DNA from: Brevibacillus aydinogluensis
Lineage (GTDB): Bacteria > Bacillota > Bacilli > Brevibacillales > Brevibacillaceae
DNA length: 64,000 nucleotides
Assembly (NCBI RefSeq): GCF_031954365.1
Contig: NZ_JAUSVZ010000012.1
Direction: 5' to 3' (one strand)
Of this stretch, positions 8,536 to 16,881 are shown one piece after another. The notes beneath the pieces are model-generated. The model searched no databases. It worked only from the letters and a program-made list of their open reading frames with translations, and was not told the DNA's origin. The position numbers were made by a program, and so were the translations under genes. Numbering within the stretch: the stretch's first letter is position 1; every line of letters starts with the position of its first letter.

Positions 8536-9771
8536 TTACATGCTTGAGCCTTCCCGAAGTGACGGGGAGGCTTTTTCCATTCGCTGCAGGTACAGGTACT
8601 GGGCCAGGGCCCCGATGAGCAGCAGCACGGCCGAAGCGCCGAACAGCCATGCGCCGCCGAAATGTAGTAGGACCAGACTGCCCAGATAAGGCCCCGCTGC
8701 GCGGGAGATGTCCCAGTGCAGCCCCGTTATGGCAAAATAGCGGCCGCGCATGGAGGGCGGCGCGATCCGTGCCACCAGCGTCAGCAGGTGATTGAGACCG
8801 ACGCTTTCGCCGAGAATGAGCACGAGCTGGATGGCGAGCAGTACAGCCGCGCTGTCGGACTGGGCGTAGGCTGCGGAGACCGCGGCAAAGCAGACGTATG
8901 AACCGGTGATGAGGATTCGCGGGGACACGCGCTGCGTCCATTTGACCAGCCAAAATTCCAGGAAGATGGATGCGGCCGCTTTTGTGGAGGCCAGCATGGC
9001 CAGCAGTTCCAGATAATCGGTGAATGTATTCTTCAGATGCAGCTGCAGATTGGTTTCCGTTTGCGCGTAGAACAGGCTGATCGGCATGGCCAACAGCATC
9101 AGGTGCAGCGCGGGACGGATTGTGTGCCGGGCGGCGGGAGCAGGCAAGTCCCCGGCGGCGGCCGGTGATGGTGTGCGTGCCGACGACGACACTTCTGGCG
9201 CAGACGCCGGTATCTTCCACCAGACGCACGCGGCGTAGAGGACCAGCGAAAACGCCGTCAATTGAAAGGCAAGGCTGGGGTCGCTTTGATAGATCAGCAC
9301 GCCCACAAGCGGACCGGCCGCAGCGCCGATATAGCTGGCTGTATTCAACAGGGCGAACGCTTCCGACTGGAGCTTGTGAGGGACGGTATCAGCCAGGAGG
9401 GCGCGTGCCGCCGGGATGAAGAGGGAGCGGCCCGCACCGTTTATCATGTACAGGATGGCAAAGGCGGCAAGCGAGTGGGCAAACGCCATTCCCAGCATGG
9501 CCAGCGCCTGCAGGCCCAGAGCGACCAGCATGACGGATTTGCGTCCGTACCGGTCCGTCACACCCCCTGCGATTAGCGTCAGCGCGATTTCACTGGCGGG
9601 CTGCAGCCCGATCACCAGCATGGTCAGGGGAACGGAGCTGCCTGCCTGCTCGTTCAGATACAAGATCAGAAAAGGGGCAATCATGCTGAGAGAGAGCTGC
9701 GTCACCAGTTCGCCGAAGAGCCGGACCCAGACCGTGGTCGGATAGCGAGTGAAAAGTGATGTTCGTTTCAT
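8536..9771 (-). CDS. MFS transporter (multidrug-efflux-like)
   Basis: About 411 residues with 12 predicted helices. The major-facilitator loop 2-3 motif is visible as GGVTDRYGRKSVM near residue 55. The start at 9771 (ATG behind AGGA) gives the normal N-terminus KRTSLFTRYPTTVWVRLFGE. It is divergent from the SgrR-like gene, a pairing also seen in enterobacteria, where SgrR sits next to the sugar-efflux MFS protein SetA. A role in sugar or solute efflux under that regulator is therefore reasonable, but the substrate is unknown. Its 3' end overlaps the terminator of the convergent ABC operon. Confidence 0.85.
   Translation of the reverse strand: MKRTSLFTRYPTTVWVRLFGELVTQLSLSMIAPFLILYLNEQAGSSVPLTMLVIGLQPASEIALTLIAGGVTDRYGRKSVMLVALGLQALAMLGMAFAHSLAAFAILYMINGAGRSLFIPAARALLADTVPHKLQSEAFALLNTASYIGAAAGPLVGVLIYQSDPSLAFQLTAFSLVLYAACVWWKIPASAPEVSSSARTPSPAAAGDLPAPAARHTIRPALHLMLLAMPISLFYAQTETNLQLHLKNTFTDYLELLAMLASTKAAASIFLEFWLVKWTQRVSPRILITGSYVCFAAVSAAYAQSDSAAVLLAIQLVLILGESVGLNHLLTLVARIAPPSMRGRYFAITGLHWDISRAAGPYLGSLVLLHFGGAWLFGASAVLLLIGALAQYLYLQRMEKASPSLREGSSM
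8547..8576 (+). terminator. Terminator of the ABC operon, inside the MFS 3' end
   Basis: AGCCTTCCC / GGGGAGGCT stem with one imperfect pair and a CTTTTT tail on the plus strand. It lies within the last codons of the convergent MFS gene, so that coding end doubles as a terminator. Confidence 0.7.
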
Positions 9772-9889
9772 GTTTATCCTGGTATCCTTTCTGTATCGGG
9801 ATTGGGATTGTACCCGATTGTACGCCGGGGGGAACGAAAGAAAAAGCGTACAAAACGACACGTCGTTTTTTCATGTTTTGAGGCGGTGT
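9772..9889. promoter_or_regulatory. Divergent control region with operator-like repeats
   Basis: A 118-nt region between the MFS and SgrR-like genes. It has direct repeats GATTGTAC at 9806-9813 and 9816-9823, exactly 10 bp apart (one helical turn). On the minus strand these contain TACAAT -10-like hexamers for the MFS gene. A perfect inverted repeat AAAACGAC-AC-GTCGTTTT lies at 9852-9869, close to the SgrR-like start. Both are candidate binding sites for the SgrR-like protein; this is inference from position and symmetry. Confidence 0.5.
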
Positions 9890-11701
9890 ATGATTATGAT
9901 CCTGTTTGAACATTATCATCGGCTGTTTGCCGGCTGCCCGCAGGCGGCGATCGACAAGCCCATCACCCTCTCGCTGGCCTGTGCGGCTTCCATCTTGTGC
10001 TGCACCCCGCGCAATGCGGCGGCTACGGTAAAAAAGTTAGCGCAGCGGGGGTGGATAGTCTGGCAGCCCGGTAAGGGCAGGGGACATCAGTCCGTGCTGA
10101 CGTTTCGCATTCATCCCGCTGACGCCGCGCTCTCTGTCGCCAGGGAACTGGTCCGGCAGGGAGAGATTCGCGGAGCACGCGTGTTTGTAGCCCGGTATCG
10201 GGAGGAGTTAGGCGAGCTGGAGGAAAGTTTTCAGCGCTGGATGAGCAGTCAGTTTGGCCTGCATGTCAGCAGGAGTCCGGGAAGCAGACAGGACGTGCTG
10301 CGGCTGTCCCAGGGCAGGCCGCTGCCCATGCTGGACCCCTCCCGCGTGCTGCTGCGTTCGGAAGCCCATCTGACCAAACATGTATTTGATACGCTTGTTC
10401 ACTTTGATCCACAGCAAGGTCGTTTTGAACCCCGGCTTGCCTTGTACTGGGAGGCGAATCCCCAGGGAACGGAGTGGACGTTTATCCTGCGAAAAGGGGT
10501 CTGGTTTCACCACGGCAGAATGCTGGAGGCGGAGGATGTGCGGTATGCCCTGCTTCGCCTGCGGGACAAGTCTCCCCTTCATCAATGGCTTGTCCGGTCG
10601 ATCCGTGCGGTGGACGTGGTTGACGCGTACACACTGCGGATCAGGCTGCACCATCCGGACAGCCTGCTGCTGCACGCCTTGAGCAAGGAGTTTGCTTCCA
10701 TCGTCCCGTTCGACTACACGGAGCAGATGGGCGAGCAATTTGGCTGCATGCCGTCGGGAACCGGGCCGTTTCGCGTGGTCCGCAATGACGACTCGATGCT
10801 GGTGCTGGAGGCGTTTGAGCCGTATTTTGGCGGCCGTCCGTTTACGGATCGGATCGAAATCTGGTGCGTCCCGGACATGACGGGCGAAACGGAAGCCGGA
10901 TGGCCCGAAATCGTATTCGCCAACGTCCCGGGAAGGGAAAAACAGGATGATTCGCGGTCGACCTGGACGGAGGTGTCCCGCAGCGAGCGCTGCTTTCAGT
11001 ACCTCGGGTGCAACATGATCAAGCCTGGGCCGGTTACGTCTGCTGCCTTTCGGTCGATCCTTGACCGTATCCTGGATCGCCGGCTGCTGCTGGAGGAACT
11101 GGGAGGATTACGGGAGCCGGCGGTCATCTGGGGAGAACAGGAGAGGCGCAAGGTACGAAGTTTCCCGCAGACGAGTGACGCCGAGATTTTGCGGCGCTTG
11201 CAGGCGAGCGGCTACAGGGAAGAACCCCTCCGGCTCGTCAGCTATCCTGACCAGGATCACGTCGAGGATGCGGAGTGGATTCGGATGCGCTGCGCCCGTT
11301 ATGGCATCGATGTTCGGATTGTGTACGTCGAGCCGGAAGAGATGGCCCGACCCGAGACATTCAGGCATGCCGATCTCGTGCTGGACAGCGCCAACATCGA
11401 CGAGCGGGAAGAACTGTCGCTTTTGGAATTTTTGCACGACCAGGCATTCAGTCCGTGTCACCACCTGCCGCCGGAAGCCGTCAGGGAAGTGACCGCCCGA
11501 TCAGCGGAACTTGCGCGCACCTTCGATGAAAAAAAGCGGCGCCGGCAAATGCAGGCGATCGTGTCCTGGCTTCTTCGGCAGCGGGTGTTTTTGCCGCTGT
11601 ACCGGAATCGCATCGAACTGCTTGCCCACCCCCGATGGTCAGGCCTTTCACTCAATGCGCACGGTTGGCCAGATTTTTCCCGCATGTTTGTCCGAGCGTG
11701 A
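9890..11701 (+). CDS. SgrR-family regulator (HTH plus solute-binding domain)
   Basis: 603 residues. The N-terminal SgrR_N winged helix is at residues ~15-85 (LCCTPRNAAATVKKLAQRGW, then WQPGKGRGHQS, both family hallmarks). A region resembling the family-5 extracellular solute-binding fold (SBP_bac_5) covers about 150-600 (FIRLKG-like strands, WFHHGRMLEAEDVRYALLRL). It has no signal peptide, so it should be a cytoplasmic one-component sensor. ATG 9890 was chosen because GAGG lies seven bases upstream and the earlier frame is non-coding in character. In Escherichia coli, SgrR responds to sugar-phosphate stress; here it probably controls the divergent MFS exporter and perhaps itself. Confidence 0.85.
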   Translation: MIMILFEHYHRLFAGCPQAAIDKPITLSLACAASILCCTPRNAAATVKKLAQRGWIVWQPGKGRGHQSVLTFRIHPADAALSVARELVRQGEIRGARVFVARYREELGELEESFQRWMSSQFGLHVSRSPGSRQDVLRLSQGRPLPMLDPSRVLLRSEAHLTKHVFDTLVHFDPQQGRFEPRLALYWEANPQGTEWTFILRKGVWFHHGRMLEAEDVRYALLRLRDKSPLHQWLVRSIRAVDVVDAYTLRIRLHHPDSLLLHALSKEFASIVPFDYTEQMGEQFGCMPSGTGPFRVVRNDDSMLVLEAFEPYFGGRPFTDRIEIWCVPDMTGETEAGWPEIVFANVPGREKQDDSRSTWTEVSRSERCFQYLGCNMIKPGPVTSAAFRSILDRILDRRLLLEELGGLREPAVIWGEQERRKVRSFPQTSDAEILRRLQASGYREEPLRLVSYPDQDHVEDAEWIRMRCARYGIDVRIVYVEPEEMARPETFRHADLVLDSANIDEREELSLLEFLHDQAFSPCHHLPPEAVREVTARSAELARTFDEKKRRRQMQAIVSWLLRQRVFLPLYRNRIELLAHPRWSGLSLNAHGWPDFSRMFVRA

Positions 11702-11704
11702 CAG

Positions 11705-11753
11705 AAAATGTCACATTTTTGTCTGAAACCGCTTACCCCTTTCGTCGTATAAT
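11705..11753 (+). promoter_or_regulatory. Promoter and palindrome upstream of terB-like gene
   Basis: TATAAT at 11748-11753 is a good -10 with no clear -35. A perfect palindrome AAAATGT-C-ACATTTT lies at 11705-11719, just after the SgrR-like stop codon. Its one-base spacer makes it a DNA-binding site rather than a hairpin. Confidence 0.45.
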
Positions 11754-11825
11754 TAGGCAAATACTGCTTCTCACATTTGCAGTGAATATCGCGCATTGCA
11801 GTGAGTTTCGGGGGAGGAAAAACGA

Positions 11826-12251
11826 TTGTACAGCAAAACCGAAAAGGACAAACAGATTTTGTTTGCGTCCATTCGCTTGATGATCTGCGTTGGCCATGCC
11901 GACGGATATATAGGCAATAAAGAATTGACCCGGATTCAGGAGATTGTCAATTCGGAGCATTTCACGCTGAAAGAGCGGCAGATTCTCATGGATGACATGG
12001 ATTATCCCAAGCGGCCGGAGACAATCGTGGCTGACTTGATGGACCTGACGCGGGCAGAGAAGCTGATGCTGTTGCGCAAGCTGTACCGGATCGCGCTGAT
12101 CGACCACAAGCTGTCGCAGGCGGAAACGAACGAGATTCGCCGCATCGCTCGCCTGCTGGGGATTCCCGAGGGAAAGATCGCTCAGGTGGAAGCGTGGATC
12201 GAAGAAGGCATCCGCTGGCGGGAGCGTTGGAAAAAGATCGTTGACGATTAG
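11826..12251 (+). CDS. TerB-like protein
   Basis: 141 residues, starting at TTG 11826 behind GGGGGAGG. All-helical sequence with the TerB signature: an acidic metal-binding pattern in the first helices (MICVGHADGYIGNKELTRI) repeated in the second half (YRIALIDHKLSQAETNEIRRIARLLGI). TerB-domain proteins bind divalent metal and occur in tellurite-resistance and stress systems. Here it is a single stand-alone domain with no other ter genes nearby, so the role is open. A hairpin terminator follows. Confidence 0.75.
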   Translation: MYSKTEKDKQILFASIRLMICVGHADGYIGNKELTRIQEIVNSEHFTLKERQILMDDMDYPKRPETIVADLMDLTRAEKLMLLRKLYRIALIDHKLSQAETNEIRRIARLLGIPEGKIAQVEAWIEEGIRWRERWKKIVDD

Positions 12252-12302
12252 GCAGCAGGCGGCGCTCTGAAAGCGAACCGCGTGCAGCTGAAAAACGATG
12301 TG

Positions 12303-12333
12303 CGGACCTCACAGTGGATTGGGGTCCGTTTTT
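12303..12333 (+). terminator. Terminator after terB-like gene
   Basis: CGGACC / GGTCCG stem with a 14-nt loop and TTTTTCATTTTT tail, about 50 nt past the stop. Confidence 0.65.
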
Positions 12334-12455
12334 CATTTTTGGTACAATAAGGAGAAAAGCAGGCAGTGCCAATAAGCTCCCCTGCGGGCACTTTGATGTG
12401 GCTTGACGAGGAAGAATACTCGAGGTGGCGGCGCCACTACGAAGGAGGACACAAC

Positions 12456-13256
12456 ATGTTGCGGATATTGTTGACCAACGATGACGGAATTGAAGCGCAG
12501 GGCATCAGGCGGCTGGCGGAAGCGCTCCTCGATCTGAAGAATGCGGAGATTTACGTTGTGGCTCCGGCGGAAGAACGGAGCGGGGTAGGGCACGGCCTCA
12601 CCTACCGCAGCGCGCTGGCTCCTGTCTCTCACCCCTTTTACGGTCTGCCGGTAAAGGCGTGGGCGATCAACGGCAACCCGGCCGACTGCGTCAAGGCGGC
12701 CTGCCATCTGCTGTTTGAAGACCGGCGTAGGCCGGACATCGTCTTTTCCGGCATCAATGTCGGTACCAACCTGGGCCGTGACATCTACTACTCGGGCACC
12801 TGCAGCGGGGCAAGGGAAGCGGTCATTCTCGGCGTTCCCGGCGTCGCTCTCTCCTACGACAACTGGTACGCCCAGGACGACTTCGGCCAGGTGGGCGAGC
12901 TGATTCGTCCGCTGCTGCACATGTTCTGCGAGCAGGCGGCCGAGAAGAAGCTGCCCGCCGACGTTTTCTTCAACATCAACATCCCCCATCTGCCTCCCGA
13001 ACAGGTAAAAGGAATCGCGCCGGCAGCGCTCGCCCTGCACCACTACGAAGACAAGTTCGATCGGCAGGACGAGGGATACTGGCTGACACGGGAGTACCCG
13101 GATGGCCAGCAGCAGTCCGATGCAGACGACTACTATCTGGTCAAAAACGGCTATATAACGGTCACGCCGGTACATATCGACGCCACGGACCGCTCGCTGT
13201 TGGCCGACATGGCCGAGTGGCCGTTGCTGAAGCAGCGGGGTCAGGGCACATCATGA
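12456..13256 (+). CDS. surE: 5'/3'-nucleotidase SurE
   Basis: 266 residues, starting at ATG 12456 behind GAAGGAGG. The N-terminus is the metal-binding LLTNDDG motif. The family block GINVGTNLGRDIYYSGTCSG lies near residues 90-110, and NGNPADC near 68. SurE dephosphorylates nucleoside 5'- and 3'-monophosphates and short polyphosphate, using a divalent metal held by the two Asp residues. The next gene starts inside its stop codon (ATGA overlap), so the two are co-translated. Confidence 0.95.
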   Translation: MLRILLTNDDGIEAQGIRRLAEALLDLKNAEIYVVAPAEERSGVGHGLTYRSALAPVSHPFYGLPVKAWAINGNPADCVKAACHLLFEDRRRPDIVFSGINVGTNLGRDIYYSGTCSGAREAVILGVPGVALSYDNWYAQDDFGQVGELIRPLLHMFCEQAAEKKLPADVFFNINIPHLPPEQVKGIAPAALALHHYEDKFDRQDEGYWLTREYPDGQQQSDADDYYLVKNGYITVTPVHIDATDRSLLADMAEWPLLKQRGQGTS

Positions 13257-14302
13257 CAAGACAGCCGTTTCGTCCGGAAGTCGTGCCCGATCCGTCGCTG
13301 AGGTCGCCGACAGCAGCCACGCAGGGGGAAGTGCTGGATGCGACCAACTTTGCCGATTTGTACCGCCTGGCGGGCGAAGAAGGACTGCCCTACTTTGCCC
13401 GTCTCAACGCGGCAGGCGACGTGGAGCTGTACCTCGTGTTTGAGAGCGTCGACGCGTTCAGCGAAGCGACCCGGGACGCCGTCTCGGTGGAGTTCAAGAC
13501 CTACCGCGACAAGCTGCTCGCAGTGATCTGGACTCTCCATGATCCGATCCAGCCGCTCGGCTTCCCGCTCGCGTTTGACATCAAGCGGCCGGAGGAGCAT
13601 CACATGGCCCTGCGCATGCTGGAACAGGAACAAACACTGCTGCATTACCTCTCCTACGAAGCAGGCCTGCTCACCCATATCTACACGGAAGCAATCACCT
13701 TTTCGCCGCAGGAGGCATCGCGGGCGAAAGCGATGATTCGCTCCCTGTACGAAGGGCGGACGGAAGACGTGCCCAGCGAAGCGGCCGTGCAGGAAGAAGC
13801 GGTGCAGACCATTTCTGCACTGGAACTGCCCGATCAGGTGCTGGAAGAGACGGGCGTCGCCTATCTGATCGACTACGCCCGCCTGCGCCAGAAGCACGGA
13901 GACGAAGGGGCCCAGCACCTGTTGATGAGTGCTGTCCAGCAAGCGGTCTGGGTCATGCGCCGCCACGCCCGCAGCGAGGTGCGCGAGACCGCCTTTACGG
14001 TGTGGGCTGCCGAGCAGGGAGAGATGCTCCGGCTGATCGTCACGCCTTCCTTGTCGCACGTGTTTGAGGTGGTGCACATGTCCGCCGACGAGGCCAACCC
14101 GTTTGCCCGGTTTCTCTTGGCGCTGCCGGAGTTTGTCCGTACCGAGGAGGCGGTTCCCCTTGAGTGGGGCGCCTATCCGCTGATTCGCATGGAAAACGGC
14201 CGGCTGTTTCACCTGGAACTGGACGAAGCCGTGCAGGAAAAGTTGCAGCACTTGTTCGCATCCCGCTGGCCTGCCGCTTCCAATCCGTACGAGCTGAGAT
14301 AG
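13253..14302 (+). CDS. Unrecognised conserved protein, coupled to surE
   Basis: 349 residues, starting at ATG 13253 overlapping the surE stop by 4 nt. No signal peptide and no membrane helices. The sequence is acidic and regular (mixed helix and strand), with an aromatic-rich patch PYFARLNAAGDVELYLVF and an LIVTPSLSHVFEVVHMS strand-like stretch. I recognise no catalytic motif. The overlap with surE implies shared expression and perhaps a nucleotide-metabolism role, but that is only context. Codon use is like the core genes around it, so it is probably a lineage-specific core protein. Confidence 0.7.
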   Translation: MTRQPFRPEVVPDPSLRSPTAATQGEVLDATNFADLYRLAGEEGLPYFARLNAAGDVELYLVFESVDAFSEATRDAVSVEFKTYRDKLLAVIWTLHDPIQPLGFPLAFDIKRPEEHHMALRMLEQEQTLLHYLSYEAGLLTHIYTEAITFSPQEASRAKAMIRSLYEGRTEDVPSEAAVQEEAVQTISALELPDQVLEETGVAYLIDYARLRQKHGDEGAQHLLMSAVQQAVWVMRRHARSEVRETAFTVWAAEQGEMLRLIVTPSLSHVFEVVHMSADEANPFARFLLALPEFVRTEEAVPLEWGAYPLIRMENGRLFHLELDEAVQEKLQHLFASRWPAASNPYELR

Positions 14303-14491
14303 GGAAAGCGAAACGCCCGTCCGTCACGGCCGTCAGTGAAGAGGCCTGTCCGATCGTTCAACACGCTTGTAAAGTGGTATGTTTGTCGTTTCGGGAAAAT
14401 ATGGGTAAAGTAGTCAGGTTTCCACAAAGGAAACGACAAGCGGCGCTGCGAAGTTAGAGGGACAGATATTCTGCCGGGAAGGGTGAGTAGG

Positions 14492-14977
14492 ATGTACTCT
14501 GTTCAACCTTGCGTGTTTGAGGCGGTTTCGGAGTGCGCCCGCCGTTTTCAGGAGGAGGTCGCACAATTGGCCGAACGGTTTGCACTGCGCGTCGACGGCG
14601 GCTTCCCCGCGCTGGAGCTGCAGGTCCATCCGCATTTTCGGGCGATCCTGGAGTACACCTTGTGGGGAGATGCCGGCGTGGTCGTAATCCGCGGCAAGGT
14701 CGGAACGCAGACCGAGTCGCGGCCATGCAAGCCGATCGCGGTGACGATGAAATTTTCGCTGTCGCACGACCCGGAACTGGACATCGAAGCCAAGAAGCAG
14801 CGGATTGAAGAAATCCTTGCCGGTGAAACGGAATTGTCCTGGATTGTCCCGCCGGCTGGACACGTCGGCCATCTGGAGTTGACGCTTCGCTTTGAAAGCA
14901 AGCCGGGTTCCGGCTTGGTGGGCGACTACGCCCGCACGGTCCTGGGCATTGTGACCGGAAAGGTGATGGCAGCATGA
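14492..14977 (+). CDS. Unrecognised cytosolic protein
   Basis: 161 residues. ATG 14492 lies about 10 nt after GGAAGG; a GTG at 14483 is an alternative start. No signal peptide or membrane helix is seen. The middle is beta-rich (AILEYTLWGDAGVVVIRGKV) and a charged helix follows (IEAKKQRIEEILAG). I do not recognise the family. The 190 nt upstream hold no clear gene; an 18-codon reading frame at 14402-14457 is weakly supported. Its stop abuts the stop of a small minus-strand gene. Confidence 0.6.
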   Translation: MYSVQPCVFEAVSECARRFQEEVAQLAERFALRVDGGFPALELQVHPHFRAILEYTLWGDAGVVVIRGKVGTQTESRPCKPIAVTMKFSLSHDPELDIEAKKQRIEEILAGETELSWIVPPAGHVGHLELTLRFESKPGSGLVGDYARTVLGIVTGKVMAA

Positions 14978-15115
14978 TCAGTTCCGCTTGAGCTGCACCA
15001 ATGGTCGAATTTTGCGGCCGGTCGTCGCCGCCCACACCGTTTTCCCCACCAGCGGGCAATAAAAGATCACGGCAAAAAACAAGCGGCTGATGAATAAACT
15101 GGTAGGGAGAACCAT
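14978..15115 (-). CDS. Small membrane protein (45 aa), convergent
   Basis: A 45-codon frame on the minus strand starts at ATG 15115 and stops at 14978, filling the gap between two plus-strand genes exactly. The product has one hydrophobic stretch (LFISRLFFAVIFYC) then a basic tail (TTGRKIRPLVQLKRN), the layout of a single-pass small membrane protein with the tail inside. The ribosome site is weak (GGTGTGAG). Function unknown. The composition and exact fit between neighbours argue for a gene, but the call needs conservation evidence. Confidence 0.45.
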   Translation of the reverse strand: MVLPTSLFISRLFFAVIFYCPLVGKTVWAATTGRKIRPLVQLKRN

Positions 15116-15169
15116 GGCTCACACCGATGTGCCCAAAAGGGGAGCCTGCCAGAAAGCGGTGGAAAACGG

Positions 15170-15838
15170 ATGGGTGAGTTTACGACGGGGATTTTGTATC
15201 CGCGCAAATACGAACCGAAAGTGCTGACTGATCTGCCCAAATCGCGTCAGCCTTACTTCCACAGAAACGTCAATCACCAATGGAACGCCTTTTTCCTGCA
15301 GGACGAATGGCTGGAAACGCATCAAACCGTGCAGTTTCTCCTGCAGTTGTCCCGCCATTGCGTGCCGCTGCTCTGGTTTCACGACTCCGAAGAAAATGGA
15401 TGGGGCTTTCGGCTGTTTGACGGCGGGTACGAGGTATCCTCGGCCACGATCAGCTATTCGCTGGACGTGGAGCTGGCGGAAGCGGAGTTTGGCCGATTGT
15501 ATCCGCATGTGGATGTGGAGGAAGCCATCAGCGAAAACGACGACCTGCGGCAAAAGTACGAGGAGATCCTGGATCGCGTGGTGCGGTCCGACCAGTATCG
15601 ACGGGAAGTGGGCAAAGGCATTACCCGGGTGCGTCCCCAGTGTTTCAGCAGGTTTGTCGGACCCAAGCAGGTGCAGCAGATTCGTTCGCTGTTTGACCTG
15701 CAGCTCCTGACCGAAGTGGACGAGGAGACCGGCTCCTCCATGCTGTACGACTCCGTCGATCTGTTCAAGGAAATTCTCGGGATCGAGGAGATGGTCTGGG
15801 TCAATTACTCGTATCTGGCCAGCGGCGGCCGGGAGTAG
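15170..15838 (+). CDS. Unrecognised conserved protein
   Basis: 222 residues from ATG 15170. The upstream frame contains a stop and no better start, and the ribosome site is weak. No signal peptide or membrane helix. The sequence is rich in aromatic and charged residues (QWNAFFLQDEWLETHQ, YEEILDRVVRSDQYRREV) and looks like a soluble alpha/beta protein. I recognise no motif. It is divergent from the 45-aa gene and followed by a very strong bidirectional terminator. Confidence 0.65.
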   Translation: MGEFTTGILYPRKYEPKVLTDLPKSRQPYFHRNVNHQWNAFFLQDEWLETHQTVQFLLQLSRHCVPLLWFHDSEENGWGFRLFDGGYEVSSATISYSLDVELAEAEFGRLYPHVDVEEAISENDDLRQKYEEILDRVVRSDQYRREVGKGITRVRPQCFSRFVGPKQVQQIRSLFDLQLLTEVDEETGSSMLYDSVDLFKEILGIEEMVWVNYSYLASGGRE

Positions 15839-15934
15839 CGGAAAAGAGGGCCGATCGCTATTCGATCCGGGAACGAATCAACGTGTCCGTGGCAAGACGG
15901 CATCGTCTGTCCCAAAGCATTATGCATGCAAGCT

Positions 15935-15978
15935 AAACAACGCCCCTGTACGCTTTTTTCGTACCAGGGGCGTTGTTT
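15935..15978. terminator. Strong bidirectional terminator
   Basis: A 14-bp perfect stem (AAACAACGCCCCTG / CAGGGGCGTTGTTT), extended by TACG/CGTA around a T-rich loop, lies between the convergent 15170-15838 gene and cheW. T runs exist on both strands. Confidence 0.85.
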
Positions 15979-15982
15979 GGTT

Positions 15983-16462
15983 TCAAGCCTTTTTCCACTG
16001 GGCAAAAATTTCGTCCGCGTCCAACAGCATGATCAGCTTGTCCTGCACGCGGGCAATGCCGCTTAAGTATTTGCCGTCGACTCCGGCTACGATCGGGGGA
16101 GCCGGTTCGATCACCTGCCGGGACAGGTAGATGACTTCCGACACGGCATCCACGACGATCCCCACATTCAGCCCTTCCAGCTGCAGGTCGATAAACCGGC
16201 TCTCTTCCGTCAGCGGCAGCGGCTCCAGACCGAACATCGTGCGCAGGTTGATGATTGGCAGAATCCGTCCCCTCAGATCAATCACGCCTTCCACGTACGG
16301 CGGCGACTTGGGGAAGCGGGTTACCGGCAGCGGCTTGATGATCTCCCGCACCAGCGAGATCGGCAGGCTGTAGGTTTCGTCCCCCATTTGAAACAAAATG
16401 GATTGGACGGAATCGCCTTCCGCTTTCCAGTCTGTACCGTCCACATGTTGCAACGTTTCCAT
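15983..16462 (-). CDS. cheW: CheW-type chemotaxis coupling protein
   Basis: 159 residues from ATG 16462, with AGGAGG about 10 nt upstream. A single CheW domain fills the protein: YSLPISLVREIIKPLPVTRFP, then GVIDLRGRILPIINLR (the classic strand-turn-strand), and ends LLDADEIFAQW. CheW links chemoreceptors to the CheA kinase. No cheA, receptor or other chemotaxis gene is nearby, so this is an orphan copy. It may be the main coupling protein placed away from the flagellar cluster or a second, specialised one. Confidence 0.9.
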   Translation of the reverse strand: METLQHVDGTDWKAEGDSVQSILFQMGDETYSLPISLVREIIKPLPVTRFPKSPPYVEGVIDLRGRILPIINLRTMFGLEPLPLTEESRFIDLQLEGLNVGIVVDAVSEVIYLSRQVIEPAPPIVAGVDGKYLSGIARVQDKLIMLLDADEIFAQWKKA

Positions 16463-16560
16463 CTCCCATGTCCCTCCTGCAACGCAATCCCATTCTTTCA
16501 TTCTTTACCCGTATTGTACCATGGACAAACGCTGAGAGTGGGAATATTTACCCGGTTTTC

Positions 16561-16881
16561 TCAGAGCGGGATTACGCCGAGCGACACGAGGACGACCAGT
16601 CCCAGGCTGACGCCAAAGCTGATAAAGACGTTGCGGCTGACCGCCATCACGGCCAAGCAGAGCGCGCTGGCGATCAGAAACAGCGGCTGCACCGCCAGTT
16701 GCCCCTCGGCCACGAACAGCGAGGGAAAGATGAGCGAGGCAAAGATGCCAAGCGGAATAAAGCTGAGGCCGTTCTTCAGCCGGGCGGAAAAGTGGCGGCT
16801 GGGCAAGCGGAGAAACGCCCGACGCGACAGGTAGGTGGCCACCGCCATCACGAGAAAAAGCAGGAGCGGATGGGTGCTCAC
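16561..16881 (-). CDS. azlD: Branched-chain amino acid exporter small subunit AzlD
   Basis: 106 residues, three to four hydrophobic helices, with the family pattern LVMAVATYLSRRAFL and PLGIFASLIFPSLF. AzlD is the small partner of AzlC in branched-chain amino acid (and azaleucine) export. The start overlaps the azlC stop by 4 nt (ATGA), so the subunits are translationally coupled. Confidence 0.9.
   Translation of the reverse strand: MSTHPLLLFLVMAVATYLSRRAFLRLPSRHFSARLKNGLSFIPLGIFASLIFPSLFVAEGQLAVQPLFLIASALCLAVMAVSRNVFISFGVSLGLVVLVSLGVIPL

Noticed and set aside
14402..14457. An 18-codon frame (MGKVVRFPQRKRQAALRS)
   Set aside because: It looks like the basic start of a small protein but has only a weak GGGAAA upstream and is too short to support.
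15114..15227. A 37-codon plus-strand frame with AGGGAG upstream
   Set aside because: Overlaps the 15170 gene in another frame and reads as unstructured; the minus-strand 45-aa gene fits the space better.
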